From: Mortierella sp. BCC40632
Taxonomy: Eukaryota > Mortierellomycota > Mortierellomycetes > Mortierellales > Mortierellaceae
NCBI GenBank assembly: GCA_011634665.1
Contig: WAEK01000011.1
Coordinates: 761,001 to 825,000 of the forward strand
Direction: 5' to 3'
Length of the DNA: 64,000 nucleotides
Shown: in pieces, positions 47,136-59,800 of the stretch
Layout: every line of letters begins with the position of its first letter
Position numbering within the stretch: position 1 is the stretch's first letter
Translations under genes and position numbers: made by a program
Notes under the pieces: model-generated
Seen by the model: the letters and a program-made list of their open reading frames with translations, nothing else
The model's database searches: none
What the model was told of the DNA's origin: nothing

Positions 47136-48364
47136 ATGAAGCTCGTTCGGTAAATACTCCAACCCAAGCAATCTTCTGGATCTCTATTTATCTATTCCGA
47201 CAACATCAACAAGATAATGATCCAGGATCCTTGCTTTTTTTTTTTTTTTTTTTTTTTTGGGAACAGAGACTTGCATCTCTGCATCTTTGATCTGATCGCC
47301 ATCACTTCTAGGGAAGGCAAAAAAAAAAAGAGGAAGAAAGAACAAAAGTCAACCTTGGTTCACGATGACAGTGCTGACTGATTAGGATGAGGACTAGTCA
47401 TCAGAGTCACGTCCTTTGGAAAACGCCGTCAAATACATCACGACACCCATCGCCTCGACCAACTGGATACCGAAGGTTACATCTTTTTTTTTTTTTTTTT
47501 TTTTTTTTCAGGAAAAAAAAAGAGGACAGTTCGAATTGTTTTATTTGACACAGACTCGGGAAAGGGAACACACACAAAGAGGAAATGACACAGGATTCTT
47601 ATCTGGAGAGAAAGAGAAAGAAAGAAGGAAAGAAAATCTTCCCGAACGACTCGCCTTGGATCGAATCGCTTCGTCCAGCGTTGGGATCTGTATCTTCTCT
47701 TTTTTTACGACTGGATTGGAGGAAGGAAGTTTCATGGGGTTTTGTCCATGTACTTTATCCTTCACGGATCATTTCTCTTTTTCAAAAGGACAGTGCTAAC
47801 TTCCCGATCTCTTTTCTTTTTCATTTCCCTCCCCCTCCTCCACCCATTCTGCTTTGCGATTAGTTTTCTTATGAAGCTCAACTCCTCGACGGTGACCGTC
47901 GAGCTCAAGAACGGCACTGTTGTTCACGGCACAGTAACGGGCGTGGACATGAGCATGAACACACATTTGAGATCAGTCAAGATGACGGTCAAGAACAAGG
48001 ACCCTGTCAACTTGGACACATTGAGCATCCGTGGAAGCAACATCAGATATTTCATCCTCCCAGACTCTTTGCCTCTCGACAGACTCTTGGTTGATGATTC
48101 GCCCAAGAGCAAAGCCAAGAAAAAGACCAGTACGTCTTTGGATCGATCTTGTTTTGCCATCCTTGATTTTGACAGGAGAAAAAAAAAAAAAAAAAAGAAA
48201 AAAAGAGAGAGGAGTATCTCTTGTCTTATTACAGAGCTAACATACCATATTTCTTTCTTTCTGTTTATCTCATAGCTACGGTTGTATCAGCAAGAGGTCG
48301 TGGTGGTCGTGGTCGTGGAGGTCGTGGAGGTCGTGGAGGTCGCGGAGGTCGTGGTCGCTTCTAA
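47136..48364 (+). CDS. SMD1: Small nuclear ribonucleoprotein Sm D1
   Basis: This is a core Sm-ring subunit of the spliceosomal U1, U2, U4 and U5 snRNPs. Three exons, 47136-47149, 47864-48129 and 48276-48364, join in phases 2 and 1 to 122 residues. Exon 1 is only 14 bases and encodes MKLV plus part of Arg, the invariant SmD1 N-terminus. The Sm1 and Sm2 motifs are clear: [39 protein letters not shown], then [19 protein letters not shown]. The C-terminus is a GR repeat tail ([20 protein letters not shown]...RF), the part symmetrically dimethylated in other eukaryotes. Intron 1 is 714 bases and carries two sense-strand poly(T) runs; intron 2 carries a poly(A) run. The next gene starts about 130 bases downstream on the same strand. 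Confidence 0.96.
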
Positions 48365-48490
48365 GCAGCGAATAAAACTTTGTGCTTATCACGTGTAGCT
48401 TTTTTTTCTCTTTCATTTCTTTTATGGCTTTCAACGATGGACCAAGATCTCTTTGTCCTTTCGTTGCATTTCATTTGTCCTTCAAGTCTA

Positions 48491-49335
48491 ATGGCGACGA
48501 CTGGTTCAATGCAATTGACGGATCTTCCGGATGCGATCCTTCTTCGTGTATTCTCTTGTCTCCTCAATGCCCATGATATTACTGCCCCGCCCGCACCTTC
48601 CCCTCCACTTCAACAGGACCCAGTCTTGAAAGGTCACCAGGGCTCAGCGGGTTCCAAGAGCTCCAAGAGACCTACATCTAGTATCAAGAGAGCTAGACTC
48701 GCTGGTCTAAGTGCTCAGACCCTCTGTCGTCTCTGTTGTGTCAGTCATCGGTTCAATCATTTAGCTTCTGCGGATCAACTCTGGCAACCCTTGACCCTGG
48801 CCCGGTTTCCAGATCGACATTGGCGTACGACAGACCCGACTGTTACGGAGCTGATTCGTGTCCGGAAAGAGCACCAAAGGAAACTTATCTTGGATCGTCA
48901 ACAACAACAGCAACAACAGCAACAGCAGAAACTAGAGAAGAATGAGACTTTTGTAGGAAAAGAATCACAAAGCGGATCAAATCAGACGCCCGATCCAGTT
49001 CCTGAACCAAAAGTGACTACTGAGGACAGAGACCAGGGAATCACTACATCTTCTTCTCAGGAACCAACGGCGATGGTCAAGCCCAAACGAACTAAATTCT
49101 ATTCCCGATTTGAACAGCGCGCTCATCGTCGGCGTTTTGTACATTTGGATCCAGAGTTGAACTATACACCCTTGGCCTGGACCAACACTCTTTGGACGTG
49201 GAAGCGAACCTTTTTTGGTGATTCTCGTTTTGTCGAATCAAAGGATGTATCGACTCCAAACCGTATCGGTAATAGCACGGGTCATCGGTCTTTCTTATTT
49301 CTTTCTTCCATCAATGTGAGCAGGTCTCCATTTGT

Positions 49336-49373
<38 letters not shown>

Positions 49374-50850
49374 AGAGAGAGAGAGAGAGAGAGGGAGACT
49401 AACCTTTTTGGACTTGTTTCTTAAAAACGATGCTCCGGGCGTAACCCAGACCATATCCACTATCGCAACAACATTGAGGATTCGAGGGAAGAATGTTCAC
49501 GGTGTTGGAGACCGAGTCGATCATGTATCTGTTCTGCTCTGACGAACCAACTCTACTGTAACTGTCGTGTTCGTATCTTGATTCTTCAGGTGAGTTATTT
49601 TTCATTGGATGTTGCTCAATAAAGACCGTCGAGGACTAGAGAAAGAGAAAGAAAGAGAAAGAAGGAAAGAAAGAAAAGGATGATAGGCTCACCAAACAAC
49701 GCGACTATTTGATGTTTCTTATTTTCTATTTATTAGCATCCTCGATGTCAGGTCAGCATTGGAACGATCCGTATTCTCAAGATGACCTTCAAATATTGCC
49801 AAGTTCTAATCGGCAAGGATTTCAATGACCGAAAGTTCCCAGGTAAAAAGAGAGTGTCTTTCCCTATGTCTAGAGGTTTCAGAGATATAAAACCAAGCAA
49901 CTGTGTCAGTCTCCATTCTAAACGTAAAGGATGGGTGTGGGCTGGGGTGTGTGTGTGTATGTGTGTATGTGTGTATGTGGAAATGTTTCTTATTTAGGAC
50001 TGTCGCAAATACTTCAAGATCCCAATTGCACACCCTTGTTACTATATCCCAGCCATGGCGCTGTCGATATTCAGTCGATCGCCAACACATTGTTACCACC
50101 CAATCATCTTCCAGCTCCGTTATCTACCAATATTCCTCTCCGATACCGTTGTCAAGGATGTTCTCACCCAGACCCGATTTACCCAGGAATGGACATGCCA
50201 ACCTTAGTAAACGATGTTCCGGCCAAGTATCCTTACAAACTGATCATTGCCTTTGATGGAAGTTGGTCTCATGCCAAGATCATGTATCGATGTAATCCTC
50301 GACTCCAACAATTGACCACCCAGATCAAGTTCCCGAACCCCCCTCTGTCTGTCTATCATCAACTCAAGCCAGAGCCCAAGGAGACATATACTTCGACGGC
50401 CGAGGCTGTGGGTCAAGCGGTTGCACTTTTGGGATGGCCAGCACCATCTTTGCCCTCTTCATCTGGATTGGAAGTCACAGAGACGGACGGAGAAAACGAT
50501 CTGCTTGAAAAACCTCGCGTTGAGTATACCCCGATGATTATGAAGGTAAGAGATTAGATTTCGGGTCATGTTGGACAGATCTAAGAGAGAAGGGCGGATT
50601 ATCTCTCTCTCATCCTCTCTCTCTCTCTCTCTCATTTTGTACGTGTGTATTTTCTATTTGGTTCTCTCCGCTGACAATTCTATCCTTCGATACTTTGATT
50701 AACCATGATTACTCACAGGACATTACAAGGCCTATTGAAAAGATGGTTGAACTACAACGAATTTTTGCTCAAGAACAAGAAATCCTAGAGAACCAAGAAA
50801 ATGAGCTAGTTGACAATGTACTTCATTTAGATCTCCAAAAGGCTACCTAG
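48491..50850 (+). CDS. F-box and DTW-domain fusion protein (probable tRNA acp3U transferase)
   Basis: Five exons fit one frame: 48491-49268, 49450-49589, 49737-49842, 49998-50545 and 50719-50850, giving about 567 residues. Exon 1 encodes an F-box split by a Ser/Pro-rich insert (MQLTDLPDAILLRVFSCLL ... LCRLCCVSHRFNHLASADQL), then a Gln run and a Tyr/Trp-rich stretch. Exons 2-5 encode a DTW domain: Cys-rich start CSRCWRPSRSCICSALTNQL, then ILILQHPR, PLLLYPSHGA and FDGSWSHAKIMYRCNP. By family, DTW (TapT/DTWD) enzymes transfer the 3-amino-3-carboxypropyl group from SAM to tRNA uridine. The motif here is D-G-S-W rather than the usual D-x-T-W. The exon 1-2 join (ATC G|GTAATA to CAG|ACCATAT) preserves phase, but exon 1 could be a separate F-box gene. 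An in-frame ATG at 48437 is an alternative start. Confidence 0.78.
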
Positions 50851-51054
50851 CGCCTTCTCTCTTTCCCTCCTCTGCTTTTCTTTCGTCCTTTTTTTTTTTT
50901 TTTTTTTTTCTTTTCCTCCCTTCTTTTCTGCATCTCTGACCGGTGGTCTTTCAGCTAAAAGGAGCCGTGATTGACCTAGAAATCGACAAGCAAGAATAGA
51001 AAGAGGGGAAGGGGGTTAGCATTTGTCAAATAGAGCCTTTTTTTTTTTTTTTTT

Positions 51055-51317
51055 TCAGTCATCACCCGTCTTAAACGGCTGAAGGAAACATACCCTGTCC
51101 TTGAGATGGGCCATGTATTGGTGATAACTCATGATCGGTTCTGCCCTATCCTCGATCAAATGGCTCAGGAACTGCAGTCTCAAGAATTGATCGCCATCTT
51201 CCTTGACCACATACAGTTGCTGATAATATGGCTGTCGTCGCATATTGCGAGTATGGCGGATTATGAGGTTGATTCTCTGATTAAAGTCATTCTCCAGTTC
51301 CGGCAAGGTTGTCTAAC

Positions 51318-51348
<31 letters not shown>

Positions 51349-54300
51349 CGTGTGTTTTTGCAAAAGTTCTTGTTAGGTCCAGATCTCACAACAGTTCCCC
51401 ATCTCTCTGAAAAATGAAATAAAATAAAGATATTCCTTCCTTCATCATAAGGTTCAAAACGCTTACCTTGCCTCCATGAATATTCTGGTAGCTTTCTTGA
51501 CCAAAGAGATCCCAACACAATTGTGGTACCACATCCCGACCTACCCACAACCAAATTGCCTGAGAGTTCTCAATCATAAACAGCCCTCCTCGGGCAAGAT
51601 TTTCACTACTCAGGTTCATGGTTGGAGGCATATGAACCTTACCCGTGTTCGCATCCACGGTACCACAAGTCTCGGGCATATTGTGTAGTGAATAGAAACG
51701 TGCGTGGATGTACGGGATAAGACATTGAGATGGGAGCGTCGAGAACAGATGGAGAGCAAACGAACGTGCATCGGATGGGATCTGTGAGCTAGCTCTTAAG
51801 GCGGGCTACCAAGGAATATTGTTATACACAGAGCGTGAGTTGGATACTCTTCTCTCCCTCTCCCTCTCCATTCACTTCATTTCAAGGCAAGACACTTACA
51901 TGTTTCAACATGCCAAGTGTCAACAATGGCATAAGCTTCAAGTTATCACAGATGGGCAGGTTAGGAGTCGCTCCCGTGGAAGCAGCCGACATATGTGTCT
52001 TGTACACACCGAGTATGTCGACGCAGGCATTGGTCAATGCATCTCTTGCATCTTCCAATTTTGAGTCGATGCCCCGTTCTACGGCCTTATTGGCGAGCAA
52101 GGTCGTGATAGCTACTTGATCTGCTGACATGTACAGTTCTGCAAGACTGTTGGTCACAGGAATCGCCATCGTTAACACTCGAACGCGGCGTTCACCTGAA
52201 GATTAAAAGGGCGAAGGTTGGGTGCATGGTGAGTGGACAGAGCGAGCTATCAATTTTTTCTTGTTTGTCTGTTTGTGATTGTTTGCAAGCCCAGGTAGGA
52301 GAGAAAGAGAGAGAGAATGTACCTGACGAGGACGTGTGCAAAAGAGCAGTTTGGAAGCATACTGTCTGGACAGTAAGGTTTTCATCAAAACTAATCTCGA
52401 TCGAATAGGATTGATCCCGGGGAACGTTTGGCAAGGACAAGAGATCGGTTGAACGAACAAAAAAGTTGCCATAGAATGCTGACATTCTTAATCCCTTGGA
52501 CACTCGAACCCGCATCACGGCTTCAAGTGCAATCCTTTGAGACAACACTTCACAAAGCTCGTGCCTCAATTTCTCTGCATCCTCGGGTCTCGCAGCGTTA
52601 AAAGTCGGATAAAAAAACGTGTTGCCTCCCGTATACTTGGGTAAACAGCCTTACCACGCGATGTACAATGACACCGTTGAGGTTCATGAGTAAAACAAAT
52701 ACAAGAAAAAGTACATCTTGTCAGAATACTAGGGCAGCTATACAAGAGCAAAGAAGGTAAACAAACAGGTAGTGTATATCCAAAAGATATGCTTACTCAT
52801 TGTCGCTACATCCGAGTACTGGGCGCCACACAAGAACATGTCAACGCAGACCTGAGACTTCATACAGTCAATCGAGAAAGTCTTGTAGAACGAATTGGCT
52901 GGCTGCAACAATGATGATTCCTTTGCAGTGCCCAGCAACTTGGGGTCTTCTCTCATCTTGAGGACTCCGGACTCCAGATTGGGTAGACTCGATTGAAGAC
53001 AAAGAATCTTGCCTCCGATCGGCGATATCAGCTTGTAGGCTGAGAGCAAAGCTGGACCGAATGCACTGCCGACATTGTGTGTATCCTTGAACATGTCGTG
53101 GAGTCGATCTAGGAGTGATGACAGTACCTCTCGGCAATCATTCAGGTTGCACAACATATCCAAAGGTTGAGGCAAGAAAGGCTCGTCAAGATCTGGGACC
53201 ACTAGCATCTCGGGTTCTCCTGAAGCAGCCTAATACATAGATAGAGAAAGCAAGCATTGGGGTTGTTGTTGTTGTTGTTGTTGTTATTGTCGTTGTTTTT
53301 CTTTTTTTGTTCAAGCCGATTGCTCGCTCTAAACTTTTTGCAGCTTACGTTCAGGTTGTAAAAGTGAATGGCACTGTCGACTGTGATGACTCCGACTTTG
53401 GTACGACCTTCGTCATTGGGAATATTATCTAGAGACTCCAAGATCGCCGCTGTTGCGGTAGCTACCATTCCGCACTGGATCGCCTGGTAGGAAACGTCGA
53501 TAATAAAGAGATAGACGGGAGGTTGAGGAGGTCGTACCATGTACTCTGTCGGCGCGATGTACTCTACGACAGCATAGTTAAGCTCCAGTCGCTGCCACCG
53601 ATCCACGGGCTGTTGTGTGTGGGCATCGTAATCAAAGGAAGAAGGTACTATTGTAGCCATAAACACTTTGTCAGCGGCGAATTCTTGAACAAGAAAAAGA
53701 GAGGATAACACATGAGCAGCAGTGAAACCAAAGAATGTACCTTCGTTCAAAGTAAAGCACATGTTGCATTTCCATCTTTGACCTCCTTCGACAAACTTGA
53801 CAAACGGGTTGATATATGTTCTACAGCGACGGCATCGCGCCATGATCGTGTCCGAGACGACGGGGACCGGTTCCTAATGGAATAATGTCACCAACAAGAA
53901 GTCGCCGTTATGTTAATCGACTTTTTCGAGTATGTTGGATTAGAGCAACTTCCTTTCTATCCTTAAATGAGATCGCAATTTGTTCATACTTCGCCTTCCT
54001 TCACGCTTCGGTATGGTGTGATAACAAGTCCTAGAGGGAGACGCGATTTCTTCAAGAGCTCATAGCTCGCAGGGATGGCATTCAGGGTTGATCGCTTGTA
54101 CGAAGGATCACAATTTGCGTACGGAGACTGGGTGACAGATGCCTAGCAGATCGGGAAAAAAAAGGAATAGGAACAGCGGACCATTTCATACTCTCGTTAA
54201 CACGCGACATTTATCACTCAGATGTACTGTTTTCCATCTAGACTCCGATCTTCCTAGAGACAAAAAGAGCATTACATTGGGAGGAAGTCTGATCGCTGGT

Positions 54301-55699
54301 GGAGGGGCTTCGAGGTCCTGGATGTGTGGACGTGCACCGGCGAGGGCCACGGTTGTCATCTTAGTCGGATGAGAATAGGGGAGAAAAAAAATCATTAGTA
54401 CTGTTCCGCCTTGGAAAAGTAATGTCGCATTCTGCGGAGAAAACTCTTTCAGCATCAAGAAGAGAAAATGGATATTTCACTCTAGTCGACAAAACTTACA
54501 GAAGGCCCTTGGCTGTTAGTGAACCCGTGACCTGGCTGCTGATGGAGTGACATGGATCCCATTTGATTCGCCAGCTGGTGAGTATTAGGTTGTTGAGGAA
54601 CCTGTCCATGTTGGAAAGTTGGATGATGCGTTGGCACAGGTGTCCCATAGGCTGGGGATACAGCTGTCATAGCGGCAGTTCCATACTGAGGCTGTGATGG
54701 TAGTGGTGGCTGTGGTGGCATTCCTGGAATGCTTGCCGGTTGAAAGGTCCCTCCTGGCTGACTCGATCCTGGTCCATAAGGAGGCGAATCCTGAATAGGA
54801 TTGACGCCAGCAGAGGGATAAACGCGCTTGGGTTTGTGGACGCTTCCCGTTTGTCCTGTTGGGATAGGTGTCCCAGCAATCGGTGCAAGGCTCGGATCCT
54901 GTGCGATCGGTGGCTGTTGCTGGGGCGGCTGCTGGGGCGGCTGCTGGGCAGGCATCGGAGGGTGCAATGGAGCTTGTGGCATCTGAGAGTGCAATGGAGC
55001 CTGTGGTATCTGTTGGTGAGAGTGTTGCTGCATTATAAGTGAAGGTGGGCGGGAGTTCTTGCTTTGGACGCTGGCTGTATTGGATACATTTCCTTGGGGA
55101 GGTGGTCGTGCATGATTCTGAGGCACCTGGCCAGGTCCTGGAAGCCCCCTTTCACCTGACTGCGGCTGTGGGTTCGCGACAGGTCGTGCCATTGGCATGG
55201 TGGTTCCGGTAGCACTATTCCCTGGAGGTGGGGGTCTTTGAAGTGGCTGGGATGGCAATCCTCCATGCTGCTGGAACTGCTGCTGTTGGAACTGCTGCTG
55301 CTGCAGTTGTTGCTGTTGTGGTGGAGGAGCCGGGTTACCAGCGCCTGCCATGGGTGGACGAGGACCAGAGGCAGGAGGTCTAGCCATACCAGGATGTTGT
55401 TGTGGAGGTCGCTGTTGATTCAAGGGCGGACGCTGGGAGATCGGCCCTCCAGCAGGTCCCATGGGTCTCGGTCCTTGACTAGGGCTAGGGCCGGAGCCTA
55501 CGTGTGGTGGAGGATGGGACCCATTGGGATACATTTGTGGTCGGTTCCCAGGCGGTAACTGTGAGTTGGGTGGAGCTAATGGGGCAGCACCAGGCGGGCT
55601 TGTGAATGACTGTTGCGGGTACTGAGGCCTCATTCCTGGTCTTGGAGGCGGGGCTTGTCCCTGGGGTTGCCCGTGTCCTTGTCCTTGTGCTGGGTACAT
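51055..55699 (-). CDS. SEC24: COPII coat cargo-binding subunit Sec24
   Basis: Sec24 pairs with Sec23 on ER exit sites and selects cargo for COPII vesicles. Ten exons fit one frame: 55699-54500, 54359-54276, 54142-53990, 53873-53741, 53683-53349, 53229-52797, 52649-52323, 52195-51900, 51805-51467 and 51312-51055, about 1,185 residues in all. The first 400 residues are Pro/Gln/Gly-rich. The zinc finger is [20 protein letters not shown], with KCNMC after it. The trunk domain has [19 protein letters not shown] and [19 protein letters not shown], and the beta-sandwich edge has [15 protein letters not shown]. The helical part has [15 protein letters not shown] and [16 protein letters not shown], and the gelsolin-like end has [20 protein letters not shown]. 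The N-terminal exon is longer than in yeast Sec24. The last codons may instead belong to a further short exon, because a GTATGT donor lies after LKDR. Confidence 0.93.
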
Positions 55700-56835
55700 T
55701 CCTGACGCGTCAAATTGTAAGCTTGTCCTTTTGAGTTAAATTGATGCGCGATGAGATGAATGAGCGTGATCACGTCTGGTGGCAACAAGAATCCTGTGGG
55801 ATGGATGATACCAATGAGCACGCGAGACTGATCAAAGAAAAAGAAGGAAGAGAAAAAGAGAGAAAGAAAAAAGTAGCAACGACGAGTGGGCGATGCGATG
55901 GATGAGGAAAAAAAAGAATAAAAGAGTTTGGACAGGTGGGAAAGACAGAGAGATATACCGAGTCACCACAGAGTGCATGCGTCGAATGCCACGTCGGTGT
56001 GGTGTGGCTCAGGAGGAGGGGAGAGAGAGACACGCGTCTGGTCACTGGTGGCGTGAGTGATTGAAAGAGTGGGAGAGGACGATGGAGAGTGGCCCGCGCG
56101 TGTGGGAGAGAGAGAGAGAGAGAGAGAGAGAGGAAGAGAGAGAGAGAGCAAGAGCAAGAGACAGACAGAGAGACAGAGAGCGACAGATACAAATACACTG
56201 ATGAAAGAGAGATACACAGAAGATAGAGAGCAAAGCATGTGCATTGCGGAGCTTGTCTGTCTCTCTCTCTTTCTCTTTCTCTTGTCCGTTGCATGCCCCA
56301 GACGTGGCGCAGAGGGAATGTAAAAGACACCTGGTCGTTGGAGAGAGAGAGAGAGTATCATTAATGCGAATTAAGGCTGTCCTACAGAAAGACACCTCGA
56401 ACCAAATCGACTAGCTGCTGATACGCCCGTTGGTTAGAATTGGTAAGGAAAATAAAACACAAACACGCACTCTCACAGGCACGGCGGCCTGGTCCCCGCA
56501 TTGGCATCCCTTTTGAAAAAGAGACTCTTTCTTCTTCTCTTGTCCAGGGTTGTCTCTTTTGTCTTTTCAATCGTCCATCCTTCTTTTCTTCTTCCTCATC
56601 CTCTCTTCTTCATCCCCATCCTTCTCGGCCCCATCCACTTCCACTTCCCCCTCTTCTTCCTCTCGCTCTTCCTCTTTGTCCTCCTCCGTCTACCCGTCCC
56701 TTCCCATCCGTTGCACAGTGCTCATCACTGTCATCCTCCATCATCATCCTCTTGTCCATCATCATCTCGAGCCCCTTTTTACTTCCTGACTGATCCATTC
56801 CCGCGACTTCGCCTCGCTCTGAATCGGCGTCGAAG
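55700..56835. promoter_or_regulatory. Divergent spacer between Sec24 and the Ser/Pro-rich gene
   Basis: This spacer of about 1.1 kb has A-rich runs near 55840-55925, (GA)n at 56106-56170 and 56340-56355, and a C/T-rich leader (56520-56835) before the ATG at 56836. No coding signal is seen. An upstream non-coding or short coding exon of Sec24 is possible, since CAG|GAATG immediately precedes its ATG. Confidence 0.45.
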
Positions 56836-59800
56836 ATGAGTCTGCCAAGGTTCCTGCGGGGGCTCCAGAATAGGCACAGATCCTCTTCTCATGGCAACCC
56901 CTCCTCATCCATCACTGACATCCTCGCCATCGACCCAGTCCCCTCAATTGCTACCACTGCCACTACAAATGCAGAGACTCCCCGATCTGCCAGCCCTCAG
57001 CCATCCGAACCGACTACTGTCTCGTTTTCTTCCTTTTTCCCAACACCCTCGGACACTACTCCTGAAGCATCATCATCCTCAACCCCTGCTCAGCCCATCG
57101 CCATCGCTCGATCTTCACCTTCCCCTGGCGAAGCCAACGACGACCCATCCCTCCTCTTGATCTCGACCTCATGCCCTAATCCATTCCTACCTTCACTCCT
57201 CCACCCTGGCGATGAGCCCCCTGTTCCTCCTGTCCCTGTTGTCAATGTTATCACACCTACCCAGACTCGCCCACCCAAACCCCTATACCCACTTCCCCCG
57301 ATCCCGACAGACGAGGTACCATCACCATCACCATCGCCCAGTGCAACACCCGCACCTCTGCCAACGGCACAGCCTTCTCCTCCACGCTCGCCAAAGACTA
57401 CCATTGGATTCCACCCGAGAACTACCCCTGAAGCCAGCCAGGACAGTAATGTCGCCCCTTGCACCAATAGCAGCGCTTCAGACCCTTCTTTGGCCTCTCG
57501 GCCGTCCCCTGGACAGTCCTCAACGATCTCATCAGCAGAAGTACCCGTCTCCTCCATCTCATCAGTCTCTCCGGTCTATTCAGTCTCTCCAACCTCCTCG
57601 GTCTCTTCACTCTCCCCAGTCCCCTCAGTCTCTCCGGTCTCTCGCCCTGTATCTGCCACCGTGACTCTGCCCGAGAAAGGCGAAAGTAGCAGACGGCGGA
57701 GCAAAACACTGGAGGACAGTCGATCCTCAACTGGCTCTGCTAGTTCTCACCGTCATTCGGCAACAAGCAGTGGAAGGGTCCGCTCTAATGCATTGGTCAT
57801 GCCCACACCGGCCACAGCGACTACAGCCACAGCCATTTCCACTCTTGCCGCCAAGGACCATGAATTGGTTTCTGTACGACCATCGACGCCCACCACTCCT
57901 CGTCGGCACCAGAACCGACGCCCTTCAATGCCAGCAGCTGCAATATCATCGCAATCAGCATCACAATCAGTCACCAATGAGGACCCATCCGGAACGGACC
58001 GTGATCGGGAACCAGCGGGATCCACCTCTCCAGTCGTATCTGCCAGTTCTTTGTCGTCGACACGAACCAGGTCCCAATCAAGTCCACATGGCTCTGGTGC
58101 GGCGATCATTTCGAGTCCCACGCACCGGCCTGTGTCCATCCTAAAGAACAAACCCAAATCGATTCTTCGAACCCGATCTGGGAGTCAACCCCTACCCTAT
58201 CCAGATGGTCTCCTCTCATCCTCACCTGTGCCTCCTGTCCCCCGACCACCGTCCTTGAGCTCGTCCGTGTACACGGCTGATACAGATGTCCGGCTCTCAG
58301 TTGCTTCCACGGATTCGTCAACCTCGACAGGATTGCCTCCGTCGGCTCGATCTTCGTTCTTTTTGTCACAGGATCCAACCTTGACCTCGACTGCAAACAC
58401 GACAGCATCCGAGACTGTGGTGGTGGTGACGCGGAGTCGACGAAGCAGCAGCAGTAGCGCGAGCGCGACGCGACGTCTTTCTGGACGTGATCAAGATCTA
58501 TTGCCGCCACAGTATGGTAAGTTTTACCCCGCTCTATACCCAGGCACACCTTTTTTTTTTTTTTTTCTTCTTTTTTTTCTTTTTTTCTTTCTTTCTCTTC
58601 CCTTTGAGCAGGAGGGCGTGCGACAAAGACGGATACATGCGCATTCTGGGGAAATGAGAGAACATTTTTTTATTACAATTACAAAAGGTTCTGGACCGTT
58701 GAGGGTAATACAACACTGCTTTTATATCCTTGGTATTTTTCCTCTGGGCCTGGACGGGGGGACACCAATATTTTCTGAAGGTTAATTCTCCAGAAGTGTG
58801 TCCCTTTTTTTTTTTTGTTTGTTTTTTTTTTTTTTCTTTTTTTTTTTTTTTTGTTTTGCCCCGGAGGTTCGGGGATAACGGGGCTTTATGAAGACAGAGG
58901 AGGAGGGGTGGGGAGTACATCTCGCTCTATGCTGCCCGGTTTGTTCTCTTCCTTAATTGCGTGTCCTCTGGAATGTCTACAGGAGAGGCAAGAAAGGGGG
59001 GGGGATGAAAAACGGAGCAAGTCGCCCCAGAATGCAAGAGGCTGGCAAGAGCTGTCCTGGGCGAGTGAACGAGCAAGCAAATGAGAGGAGAGGGAGAGGG
59101 AACTAGTGCTACTGTCTCTTGATGAGCAAAAAAAAAAAAAAAAAAAAAAAGACCCAAGTCGTTGATTGAAATGCCTCCAGGGCGGGAGAGAGGGAGACCG
59201 AGAAAGTACCAGATGCTCTCTTTGCTCGGCTCTCGCAGACAAGAGATGACTCTTGTTCAAAAAAGGACGGATCTTGCAAATAATGCCAGTCAGGCACCGG
59301 CATCCCACAGTCCCGGTCCCTACCCCCTCCTTCTCATACCTTCCAACCTTACCACGCTCTCTCTTTCCCGCCAGCTCTCAATTCTCACCTCTCGTTTTTG
59401 CTTGCTGCAAAGGCATCTTGGTGCTCGAGAGCCGGTCAGGAGGCACTGGCCCGCTTTTGTGGTCCACCAAACGGAAGAGAGATACAGAGAGAGCACTACG
59501 CGTACTAGGACGAGAGAGAAGCACAAGCAAAAGAGCTCGCGAAGGAGATATTGGGCCTAGTAGAGTATTTGTGTTGTGCGGAGCAAAAAGGCAGAGAGTT
59601 GGCCTGGAGGCGGATGGAACCGAGAGAGAGAGTATAAAAAAAAAAAAAAGATGGGCGACGGAGACGGGACCGGAAGAGATGCCAGCAAAGCAGACAAAGC
59701 AGACAAGCAGACAAACGGGTAGGCCGACCAGCCGATTGGCAGGAAGGCCGTCTGATAGGTAGCCCGACGTTCAAAACAGAGAGAAATACACATGCACAAT

